Part shown: one piece after another, positions 1-7,672 of the stretch
How the letters are laid out: the number at the start of each line of letters is the position of its first letter
How positions within the stretch are numbered: the first letter of the stretch is position 1
Source of the DNA: a bacterium
GTDB lineage: Bacteria; UBP6; UBA1177
Direction: 5' to 3'
Length of the DNA stretch: 64,000 nt
NCBI GenBank assembly: GCA_017405875.1
Contig: JAFQZM010000033.1
Location: 55,253 to 119,252 of the forward strand
Notes under the pieces: model-generated
What the model saw: the letters and a program-made list of their open reading frames with translations, nothing else
Databases searched by the model: none
What the model was told of the DNA's origin: nothing
Position numbers and translations under genes: made by a program

Positions 1-485
1 AACAAAAGCGCGAAAAAGAGCGACGCCCCCCATGCCAGAGTCTTCATATTTTCCTGAAAAGGATAGAAAAAAATTGTGACAGAAAGAATCAAGGCGATCG
101 TAAGTCCGTCAAAAATGCGCTCGACAAAAACCGAGGCAAATGTTGCAGGAATGCTGATTTTGAACATCTTTCCCGCAATCGCGGCGCGGACGATTTCACC
201 TATTCTGACAGGCAGAACGTTGTTTACCGCGTAACCTGCAACGATCACCGGAGCAAGTTCGCGGATTTTGAAAGTACCGATATGCTTGAGAAGAACTTTC
301 CAGCGCAGGGCACGGACCGCAAACGCAGACAGATAAACCAGAACGCCGCATAAAATCAGGAGTTTGTCGCCTTCTGACAGATATTTTTTGAAAAGCTCGA
401 AATCGAGTTTTCTGAAAAGAAGGAAAAAAAGAACTGCAACAATTATGAAACTTACTGCGATTTTGAGATTTTTTTTGAGAGCCAT
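1..485 (-). CDS. Flippase-like/UPF0104 (LPG synthase TM domain) membrane protein, 3' end cut by window
   Basis: Partial gene: the N-terminal 161 residues are visible and the rest lies beyond position 1. The start is MALKKNLKIAV, 6 bp after the stop of the upstream amylase gene, so it is the last visible member of that leftward operon. The visible part has hydrophobic segments near residues 8-24, 42-57 and about 130-147. It also carries the pattern RALRWKVLL, then a segment ending in NNVLPVRIGEIVRA. That N-x-hydrophobic-P-x-R-x-GE motif is characteristic of the lysylphosphatidylglycerol synthase membrane domain/UPF0104 family of inner-membrane proteins. The family moves or modifies lipid-linked substrates; the substrate here cannot be told. 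Family assignment is fairly secure, function is not. Confidence 0.75.
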   Translation of the reverse strand, partial: MALKKNLKIAVSFIIVAVLFFLLFRKLDFELFKKYLSEGDKLLILCGVLVYLSAFAVRALRWKVLLKHIGTFKIRELAPVIVAGYAVNNVLPVRIGEIVRAAIAGKMFKISIPATFASVFVERIFDGLTIALILSVTIFFYPFQENMKTLAWGASLFFALL

Positions 486-491
486 AACAGA

Positions 492-2462
492 CTATTTTAC
501 GGCAAGAAGTGCAGCCGTCTGTGCCGGAAGTTCGATTTCAAGCGTTCCGTCGCCTGAAACGGTGTAGCTTTTGCCTTCGGAACCGGGGAAAACATTGACC
601 AGACTGGTTCCGCCGTTGAAATTCGTTTTCATGACAGCGCCTTCAAACGAGGTTTTCGACGGATGATTTTTATTCGTGTTGATGACGACGAGCATTCTTT
701 CGTTCTTGTAAACCCTTTCAAAAGCGAGGATTCCGGCATCGCTTTCGTCACCGACATGATCAGTCGACCAGACGATGTTGAGATCGCCGCGGCGAAGAGG
801 TGCATATTTTGCACGCAGAGCCGCCATCTTCGAAATGTGGGTGAAAGTCTCGTTTTCGGTGTCATATCCGCTTGTCCAGAGCGCTTCACGGTTTGCAGGA
901 TCGTTTCCGCCGCTGAAATTCTGCTCTGTTCCGTAGTAAATGCAGGGAATACCGTCCATCGTGAACATGAGCGACAAAGCGTTTTTGAGTGCATTTTTAT
1001 CGGGCTGCTCATAAAGGAATCTCGGGAGATCGTGGTTATCCATGAAGTTGACCATGATTTTCTGAGGAGTGAGTACGTTTCCGTCAGCGTCTTTTACGCC
1101 CGAAACCGTGCCGTAACGCGGAGATGCGCCTTCATCGAGAGCACTTCCGTCGCGTTTTTTGTTCCATCTTTCATTGAAAAGACCTTCAAAGTTTCTGGTT
1201 GCGTTCCCCCATTTGAAAATCGAGTCAAACACCTGAAATTTCTGAGAAAAATAGAAAACAGAATCCATTTCGTCGTGTTGAGTGAAACTTCCCAGAAGAA
1301 CATCGTCGCCGTCAAAAGCCTCGCCGAAAATGAAGAAATTTTCCTTGCCTATACTTTTTGCGTAAGAGCGCATCGCCGGAGTGAAAACCTGCCAGAATTC
1401 GTGCTCGACGTGTTTGATCGTATCGACTCTGAAACCGTCGATGTCAAGCGCACCGATCCAGTACTGGAAAACCGAAATGAGTGCGTTTCTGACATCAGTT
1501 CTCGTCGTGTCGAGATCTTTGAGTCCGCCGGGGAAGTCGCCTTTTACGACCTGATAGCGGCTGTCCCATGTAACGGTTCTGCCCATTCTGTTGTACCAGT
1601 CGTCGTTGTGGAACTCTGCCGGCTCGGGCGGAACACGGTTGATCTCAGGCATATAGACCCATTTTATCGGAGCGATACCAGACTCTCCCGCATCGGAAAA
1701 CGAGCGGATCTTGCGCGGATCGAAATCGGGGTCCCATTCGCTGTAGCGGACGATCCCCATTTTCTGCGGATATTCTTCGTTCTGGCATCTCCAGACGCAG
1801 TTCGAATAGCAGTCGTTACCTTCGGGAAGCCACGAAATTGATTCTTTCGAGTACTCCTGAGAGCAGATCTGCTCCCTGACAGCTTCGTCTTCAACACCCG
1901 TGATGTGACCGCAGTAAGCGTCGCATGTCATGTCGCTGCCCATGACCATTTCGTCAGGCTGGTCGTTTTTGTTCATGTCGTAGTAGAAAAGCTGACCGAC
2001 GTGGTTTGCAACGATATCGAGAATGACTTTTATGTTGTTTTCGTGGAGAATCTGAATCATTTCACGCAGTTTTGCCAAGTCGCCGAAGTGCGGGTTTACA
2101 GCTTTGAAATTCTGCGTCCAGTAGCCGTGATAACCTGCGATACCTGCATCGGAATCGACGTTTTTGACGACCGGACTGATCCAGAGCGCAGTCACACCGA
2201 GCTTTTTGAGGTAGTCGATGTTGTCGATTATTCCCTGAAAATCGCCGCCGTTCCAGGATGTGAGCGACTTTTTGTTTACGTTGTAGTTGTTGTTCACGTC
2301 GCCGTCGGCAAAACGGTCGGTGATAAGCTGATAGATTACTTCATCGCGCCAGTCGGCAACATGGTTCGTAATTTCGACAGGTCCTTCGACTGATGCCGTG
2401 TCAACGCACGAAACAAGAAGCACCGCAAAAAGAATAACGAAAACAACTTTGATTTTATTCAT
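492..2462 (-). CDS. GH13 alpha-amylase family lipoprotein
   Basis: Predicted secreted glycoside hydrolase of family 13, acting on alpha-glucans or maltodextrins outside the cytoplasm. The reading frame opens at an upstream TTG, but a GGAG six bases before the ATG at 2462 favours MNKIKVVFVI. It begins with a lipoprotein signal with lipobox LVSC (Cys at about residue 19). All four GH13 regions are visible in order: DIVANH; GFRVD with the nucleophile Asp; FGEAFD with the acid/base Glu; and FMDNHD. Several Cys between regions I and II suggest disulphides. Length is 656 residues, normal for a secreted GH13. It lies 55 bp downstream of recJ and 6 bp before the flippase-like gene, probably in the yajC-secDF-recJ transcription unit or served by an internal promoter. 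The exact substrate is not determinable. Confidence 0.88.
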   Translation of the reverse strand: MNKIKVVFVILFAVLLVSCVDTASVEGPVEITNHVADWRDEVIYQLITDRFADGDVNNNYNVNKKSLTSWNGGDFQGIIDNIDYLKKLGVTALWISPVVKNVDSDAGIAGYHGYWTQNFKAVNPHFGDLAKLREMIQILHENNIKVILDIVANHVGQLFYYDMNKNDQPDEMVMGSDMTCDAYCGHITGVEDEAVREQICSQEYSKESISWLPEGNDCYSNCVWRCQNEEYPQKMGIVRYSEWDPDFDPRKIRSFSDAGESGIAPIKWVYMPEINRVPPEPAEFHNDDWYNRMGRTVTWDSRYQVVKGDFPGGLKDLDTTRTDVRNALISVFQYWIGALDIDGFRVDTIKHVEHEFWQVFTPAMRSYAKSIGKENFFIFGEAFDGDDVLLGSFTQHDEMDSVFYFSQKFQVFDSIFKWGNATRNFEGLFNERWNKKRDGSALDEGASPRYGTVSGVKDADGNVLTPQKIMVNFMDNHDLPRFLYEQPDKNALKNALSLMFTMDGIPCIYYGTEQNFSGGNDPANREALWTSGYDTENETFTHISKMAALRAKYAPLRRGDLNIVWSTDHVGDESDAGILAFERVYKNERMLVVINTNKNHPSKTSFEGAVMKTNFNGGTSLVNVFPGSEGKSYTVSGDGTLEIELPAQTAALLAVK

Positions 2463-2517
2463 GAATTTCTCCAAAACTAAAGAACTGCATTACAGCCAAA
2501 TCCAAAAATTGACGAAA

Positions 2518-4251
2518 CTATCTGTTCGAACCCGAGTAGACAAAATCCTTGATGTAAAGCTGCATCATGATGTTGTCGCCGTAAACATTTATCCGCGGGA
2601 AATAGATGATGTCGATCGTGTCGCCTACGACCGGTGCGTTTCCGTGGTTCAAAAGACCGAAACCTATCGCGTTGAACGTCATGTTCGTGTTTTTCGCGCC
2701 GAGTTTCCAGTGAAGATGGCTTCTGTTGATGATGCTCTGCTTCAGGATTTTGACGTTTCTTGCAAGGAAATTGGGCTCGGGGTTGTTTATTCCGAAAGGT
2801 TCGAGTTTCGAAAGAGCGACAACGAGATCCGGAACAAGCTCTTTAAGCTGAAGTTCCGAATCGATCTCTGTCATCTGTCCGCCGACTTCCTCTTCAAGTT
2901 CTTCAGCGACGATTTCATCGAATTTATCAATAAATTCAGCTATTTTTGATTCCTGAATCGTAAGACCCGCCGCATATTTGTGCCCGCCGTACTGAACAAG
3001 ATAGTTGCTGAGCCTCTCCAGAACTTTGTAAATATGGAGCTGCGGAATGCTTCTGACGCTGCCGCGGCCGATTCCGTCTTCGACAGAAATCATGATCGTC
3101 GGCTTGTAGAATTTTTCCACGAGCCTTGATGCAACGATTCCGATAACGCCGGGATGCCACTTTTCGGAATAAAGAACTATCGAATTGCGCTTCTGTATGA
3201 TGTCGCTGTTTTCGACTTTCGCCAGAGCCTGATCAAAAATTTCAGCTTCGAGCTGCTGACGGTATTCGTTAGTCAGATTAAGCTCTTCCGCCATCTTCAA
3301 TGCTGCATTGTAATCGGTGCTTTCGATAAGTTCCAAGCCTTTTATCGCGTTTCCGATACGCCCTGCCGCATTGAGGCGCGGAGCCATTTTGTAGCTTATT
3401 ACCGAAGGAGTTATCTCTTTTAGCGATTTGAGTCCGCAGATGTTCGCCAGTGCGAGAAGTCCCGGACGCTGGTTTTTCTGCATCTGCGTAAGACCGTATT
3501 TTACGAAAATCCTGTTAGATTCAAGGAGCGGGACCATATCGGCAACCGTTCCCAAAGCGACAATATCCAGATATTCGACCAGATTCGGAAGCGTTCCTTC
3601 AAAAAATCCGTCTTTCTCAACTATTTTTTTGAAAACCATGAGGAACGAAAACGCAACGCCGACAGCCGCCATTTCTTTAAACGGATACTGGCAGTCAGGC
3701 TGGTGCGGATTGACGATCGCGATAGCCGGAGGAACTGTCTCTCCGACGTGGTGATGGTCGATGATTATCGTCGCCAAGCCTAAATCAGCAGCGTATTTTA
3801 CTTCATCAACGCTCGTGATGCCGCAGTCTACCGTTATGACAAGCTCGCCGCCGTTGGTTGCAATCTCTTCCAGAGTGTATGTGTTGAGTCCGTAGCCGTC
3901 TTCAAGTCTGTGCGGAATGTAGTGATCAACGCTTGCGCCTAAGTGCGAAAGAAACTGATACATGATCAGAGTAGAGGTAATTCCGTCGACATCGTAATCA
4001 CCGTAAATCACGATTTTTTTCTTGTTTTTGATGTAGTCGATGATTATTCCTGCCGCCTTTTCCGCATCTTTCAGAAGGAACGGATCTGGCAGCGACTTGA
4101 TTTTAGCCTGAAGGAACATGCTCGCAGTTTCGACCTCGTCGATCCCGCGGTTCACGAGGACAGTCGCAACAGTCTTGGAAATGCCGAGCGTCTTACTTAA
4201 GGTATCGATTTTGCCCGGATCAGGATTCAGTATTTGCCATTTCGGCTTCAT
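2518..4251 (-). CDS. recJ: Single-stranded-DNA-specific exonuclease RecJ
   Basis: RecJ degrades single-stranded DNA 5' to 3' in recombination and mismatch repair in the cytoplasm. The protein has 577 residues, the usual length. DHH-phosphoesterase motifs are in place: YGDYDVDG near residues 83-90, VDCGI near 141-145, the IIDHH motif near 163-167, and ALGTVADMVPL later. The DHHA1 motif appears as QYGGHKYAAGLTI, and a C-terminal OB-like region follows. The ATG at 4251 directly abuts the secF stop codon with no intergenic base, which implies translational coupling to the secDF transcript. Identification is secure. Confidence 0.95.
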   Translation of the reverse strand: MKPKWQILNPDPGKIDTLSKTLGISKTVATVLVNRGIDEVETASMFLQAKIKSLPDPFLLKDAEKAAGIIIDYIKNKKKIVIYGDYDVDGITSTLIMYQFLSHLGASVDHYIPHRLEDGYGLNTYTLEEIATNGGELVITVDCGITSVDEVKYAADLGLATIIIDHHHVGETVPPAIAIVNPHQPDCQYPFKEMAAVGVAFSFLMVFKKIVEKDGFFEGTLPNLVEYLDIVALGTVADMVPLLESNRIFVKYGLTQMQKNQRPGLLALANICGLKSLKEITPSVISYKMAPRLNAAGRIGNAIKGLELIESTDYNAALKMAEELNLTNEYRQQLEAEIFDQALAKVENSDIIQKRNSIVLYSEKWHPGVIGIVASRLVEKFYKPTIMISVEDGIGRGSVRSIPQLHIYKVLERLSNYLVQYGGHKYAAGLTIQESKIAEFIDKFDEIVAEELEEEVGGQMTEIDSELQLKELVPDLVVALSKLEPFGINNPEPNFLARNVKILKQSIINRSHLHWKLGAKNTNMTFNAIGFGLLNHGNAPVVGDTIDIIYFPRINVYGDNIMMQLYIKDFVYSGSNR

Positions 4252-5388
4252 CTATGCTGCGTTTCCTTTTCTTTTGTTCATATATTTTTCAATGTAAAGC
4301 GTGATGGGAGATGCGATGAAGAGCGATGAATAGGTACCTACTACGACACCGATGCACATAACGCCTGCAAAACCCGAAATGATCGCGCCGCCGAAAATGA
4401 GAAGAGCCAGAACCGAGAAGAGAGTCGTGATCGAAGTGAGGAACGTTCTCTGAAGGGTTTCGTTAAGGCTCGTATTCATCTTTTCAGCAAGAGTCGCACC
4501 CTTGGAAGGATCTTTCATGTTTTCTCTGATTCTGTCGAAAATGACGATCGTATCGTTGATCGAGTAACCGACGATCGTAAGAAGCGCCGCAACTACCGTC
4601 AAATCAAACGAGAATCCGAAAAGCGACCAGATTCCGAGAGCGATCATAACGTCGTGGAAAAGAGCGAGGACTGCGCCGGGAGCGAACATAAAGTTGAATC
4701 TGAAAGCGATGTAGACAAGGATCGCGATGAGAGCGTAGAAGACCGCCATGATCGCGGAAAGTTTCAACTGCTGACCGACTTTCGGGCCGACGAGTTCGAC
4801 TCTGACAAGGTCTGCCTTAGCTTCCGGATTGATGTTGTCGATCGCATTTACGATTTCGTTCGTCATACCTTTAAGCATAAGCTTGTAGATGTGTCTGTCG
4901 CCGACTTTGTTGTATCTGATCGCATCCTTCTCGATAACCGGAAGTTTCGTCTCGGCAATAAGAGCATTGAGGTCAGCTTCGGGAATTTCCTTGTCAAACC
5001 AGATCTCGACTCTGTCGCCGACCTGAGAATCGAAGTGGGTCTTGAGCATTTTCGCATCGCTGAATTTAGCTTTCGCAGCGTCAAGGAACGCGTTGATCGT
5101 TGCATCATCTACCATCGAAATGTTTTTGAAGCGGACGAGATATTCGTTCTGCTTTCCTTCGAACTGCTGAATGTCGTTTGCTCCGAACTTGGTCATAACC
5201 TCTCTTGCCTGTTCCTGAGTAACGCCGTCAGCCTTGATCTGGATCTCGGTTCCGCCCGCAAAGTCGATGCCGTAGTTGAAACTCTTGAAAATGACAAGAA
5301 ATATCGAGATAACGACTAAAACGCACGAAATCGGGAAAAGTATTCTTGACTTGCCGATAAAGTCTATTTTAAATTCATTTAATTTCAT
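4252..5388 (-). CDS. secF: Protein translocase subunit SecF
   Basis: SecF pairs with SecD and uses the proton gradient to help pull proteins through SecYEG on the periplasmic side. The frame can be read from a GTG at 5400, but that GTG sits inside the likely ribosome binding site, so the ATG at 5388 (MKLNEFKIDF) is chosen, giving 378 residues. Family signatures are FNYGIDFAGGTEIQI near residue 40 and, in the second half, YSINDTIVIFDRIREN. About six membrane segments are visible with one periplasmic domain after the first. It lies 12 bp after secD and directly abuts recJ. Confidence 0.96.
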   Translation of the reverse strand: MKLNEFKIDFIGKSRILFPISCVLVVISIFLVIFKSFNYGIDFAGGTEIQIKADGVTQEQAREVMTKFGANDIQQFEGKQNEYLVRFKNISMVDDATINAFLDAAKAKFSDAKMLKTHFDSQVGDRVEIWFDKEIPEADLNALIAETKLPVIEKDAIRYNKVGDRHIYKLMLKGMTNEIVNAIDNINPEAKADLVRVELVGPKVGQQLKLSAIMAVFYALIAILVYIAFRFNFMFAPGAVLALFHDVMIALGIWSLFGFSFDLTVVAALLTIVGYSINDTIVIFDRIRENMKDPSKGATLAEKMNTSLNETLQRTFLTSITTLFSVLALLIFGGAIISGFAGVMCIGVVVGTYSSLFIASPITLYIEKYMNKRKGNAA

Positions 5389-5400
5389 CTTCCACTCCAC

Positions 5401-7128
5401 TTATTTAACGTGTGAAAACATCTTGATGTGCGCTTTCAGGAAGTAGTTGAAAAAAACTCTTGCTACGAAAATCGCAGTGAACATACTTGAGCAGATACCG
5501 ATCAGAAGGGTTATTGCAAAACCTTTGATTGCACCGGTACCGAATTCCCAAAGCACGAAAGATGTTATCGCCGTGGTCAGGTTGGCATCGAAAATCGCCG
5601 ACCATGCCTTGTTGAAACCGCTTTCTATCGAGGCTTCAAGAGGCTTACCTGCACGAAGTTCCTCTTTTATTCTTTCAAAAATAATAACGTTCGCGTCAAC
5701 CGCCATACCGACTGTAAGAAGGATACCTGCGATGCCGGGGAAAGTGAGCGTTGCGCCGAATGCAGCCATTGCAGCCATGATGAAAAGAAGGTTGAGGAAA
5801 AGTGCGAGGTCTGCGATGAGTCCTGCAAAACCGTAGTAAAGGAACATGAAGACAACGACAAGTGCAAAGCCGATCGAAACAGCCATTTTACCTTTGTCGA
5901 TGGAGTCCTGACCGAGGCTCGGACCGACCGTTCTGTTTTCTTCAAACGTTACGGGAGCGGGAAGAGAACCTGCTCTCAGAACAAGTGCAAGGTCTTTAGC
6001 TTCCTGGAAAATCGAGTTGTAGTCGCCGTTTCCGCCGAGCGTGATCATTGCGCTGCCGCCTTCGATCCTCGACTGGATCACAGGCGCGCTGTTGACTTTT
6101 TCATCAAGGATGATCGCCATTTTGCGTTTGATATTTTTGCCCGTTACATCGGCAAAAATCTCAGCACCGACTTTATCGAAATTCATGCTGACATACGGTC
6201 TGTTCTTCTGCTGGTCGATGGAAACTCTTGCGTCAGTGAGCATGTCGCCCGTGATGTAAGCCTGACGGTAAAGCAGCCATGACATATATTCCTTCGTTCC
6301 GTCGCCGAGAACGTTTTCTTCAAGAAGGAATTCGGTTCCTTCCGGAGCTTTGTCTTTCAAGAACTCGCGGAGTTTGTTGCGGTCTTTCGATGTTGCGTAT
6401 TTGTAAGTAAGTACGGCGCCTTCCGCATTCGAGCCTCTGCCGGTTACAAGCGTGATTCCTTCGGGAACTTCGCCCTGATATTCGCCGAGCGGGTCTTTGT
6501 CTTCAGCAACGATTTTGAACTCAAGCTGAGCAGTCTGACCGATGATGCTTCTTGCTCTCTCGACATCCTTGTAGCCCGGAAGCTGAACAAGTATCGAGTT
6601 TTCGCCCTGTTTCGTAACGATCGGCTCTTTGAGACCGAGTTCGTCGATTCTCGAACGGAGCGTTTCAAGTGTCTGGTCAACGGCGTTGACCTTGAGCTGC
6701 TGAACGTATTCGTCTCTCATCGTGAGAGTGTAGGAATTTCCTGAACTTCCGGTCTTTTTGAGGTCGCCGAAATAGTCGATGACCTTGTCTCTGAAAAGGT
6801 CTTTGTTCGCGCCTTCAGCGAGTTTTACTTCGATAGCGTAGCTTTCGGGGAGAACTTTAACCGTTTCGTAAGGGATTTTTTCTTCGTCGAGTCTGATTCT
6901 GATCTCGTCCGTTCTGCGGTCGAGCCTGTCGGTAGCAGCCTTTTCGGTGTCTACGCTGAGAACAAAGTGGATACCGCCTTTAAGATCGAGACCGAGACTG
7001 AGCCCGCTGTTTATCTTTTCAGCCCACGGATTTGCTTCCGTGTCGATAAAAGTCGGGATAAGCGAGACGCATGCCGCGGCAATAATCACAAGAACAAAAA
7101 TTGCTCTTGCCAACCAGTTTCTTTCCAT
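5401..7128 (-). CDS. secD: Protein translocase subunit SecD
   Basis: Partner of SecF in the auxiliary translocase complex of the inner membrane. The ATG at 7128 (MERNWLARAIF) is preferred over the upstream TTG because GGAG lies ten bases before it; the product is 575 residues. Visible features are the first membrane segment with IPTFIDTEANPWA, the signature GLDLKGGIHFVLSVD, a large periplasmic region, and the RND-like half with GMAVDANVIIFERIKEELR. The order yajC-secD-secF is the standard arrangement of these genes. Confidence 0.96.
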   Translation of the reverse strand: MERNWLARAIFVLVIIAAACVSLIPTFIDTEANPWAEKINSGLSLGLDLKGGIHFVLSVDTEKAATDRLDRRTDEIRIRLDEEKIPYETVKVLPESYAIEVKLAEGANKDLFRDKVIDYFGDLKKTGSSGNSYTLTMRDEYVQQLKVNAVDQTLETLRSRIDELGLKEPIVTKQGENSILVQLPGYKDVERARSIIGQTAQLEFKIVAEDKDPLGEYQGEVPEGITLVTGRGSNAEGAVLTYKYATSKDRNKLREFLKDKAPEGTEFLLEENVLGDGTKEYMSWLLYRQAYITGDMLTDARVSIDQQKNRPYVSMNFDKVGAEIFADVTGKNIKRKMAIILDEKVNSAPVIQSRIEGGSAMITLGGNGDYNSIFQEAKDLALVLRAGSLPAPVTFEENRTVGPSLGQDSIDKGKMAVSIGFALVVVFMFLYYGFAGLIADLALFLNLLFIMAAMAAFGATLTFPGIAGILLTVGMAVDANVIIFERIKEELRAGKPLEASIESGFNKAWSAIFDANLTTAITSFVLWEFGTGAIKGFAITLLIGICSSMFTAIFVARVFFNYFLKAHIKMFSHVK

Positions 7129-7155
7129 AACAATCAATCTCCATTTATATTGTTT

Positions 7156-7518
7156 TTACTCTTCCGTTCCCTTTGCAACAACGCTTGCTACAGCGGTTTT
7201 CTGAACAGTTACGACTACTTTCGGGTTCTGACAGATCTCAACTTTGAGTTCCGCATCCTTGACCTCTGCGATCCTTCCCTGGAAGCCGTTGCTCATCATG
7301 ATAGTATCACCTTTTTTAAGCTGATTAAGCATTTCGTTGTGTTTTTTCATCTGTTTTCTCTGCGGGAGAATAACAAGAAAGTAAAAAATTCCGAAAATAA
7401 GGATGAAAGGAAGGAGCATATTCAAAATTCCCATAGCTCCGCCCTGCTGTGCAGCTTCCTGCGTTATCAACAAATTACCTAATAAATTCAATGTGTTAAC
7501 TGTCACACCAATCTCCAT
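7156..7518 (-). CDS. yajC: Preprotein translocase subunit YajC
   Basis: Small single-span membrane protein that associates with SecDF. It is 120 residues if read from the ATG at 7518, with a membrane segment around residues 28-50, the pattern FLVILPQRKQMKKH and a C-terminal soluble part containing LKKGDTIMMSNGFQGRI. These match the YajC family. The start is uncertain: a GGAG overlapping the first codons has ideal spacing to a GTG at 7506 (VTVNTLNLL), so translation may begin there. It is first in the leftward yajC-secD-secF-recJ operon, with a promoter just upstream. Confidence 0.92.
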   Translation of the reverse strand: MEIGVTVNTLNLLGNLLITQEAAQQGGAMGILNMLLPFILIFGIFYFLVILPQRKQMKKHNEMLNQLKKGDTIMMSNGFQGRIAEVKDAELKVEICQNPKVVVTVQKTAVASVVAKGTEE

Positions 7519-7549
7519 TTTTAAAGGTCAACAAAAAAACAAGCGGCAG

Positions 7550-7577
7550 AGTGTAGCACAAAAATTTTTTTTAGCAA
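7550..7577 (-). promoter_or_regulatory. Promoter of the yajC-secDF operon
   Basis: On the minus strand TTGCTA and TACACT are separated by 16 bp, and TGC precedes the -10 box (extended -10). It lies about 32 bp before the yajC start. No other gene lies on this strand between it and the divergent TPR gene. Confidence 0.55.
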
Positions 7578-7616
7578 GAAATGCGCCGCCGTTTGTTAAA
7601 AGAGATTCTTCTTTTC

Positions 7617-7644
7617 TTGATTTTTAAATAAGTATTTGTATAAA
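7617..7644 (+). promoter_or_regulatory. Promoter of the TPR protein/leuS unit
   Basis: TTGATT, 16 bp, TATAAA on the plus strand, about 28 bp before the ATG at 7673. A clear AGGAGG follows before the start codon. Confidence 0.55.
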
Positions 7645-7672
7645 AACCCCGCTTTGTTTGCAGGAGGTTTTT

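Noticed and set aside
663..1841. 392-residue open frame on the plus strand opposite the amylase gene
   Set aside because: It mirrors the GH13 gene, whose catalytic motifs are intact; the predicted protein is Val/Arg/Phe-rich as expected for an antisense shadow, and no ribosome binding site is seen.
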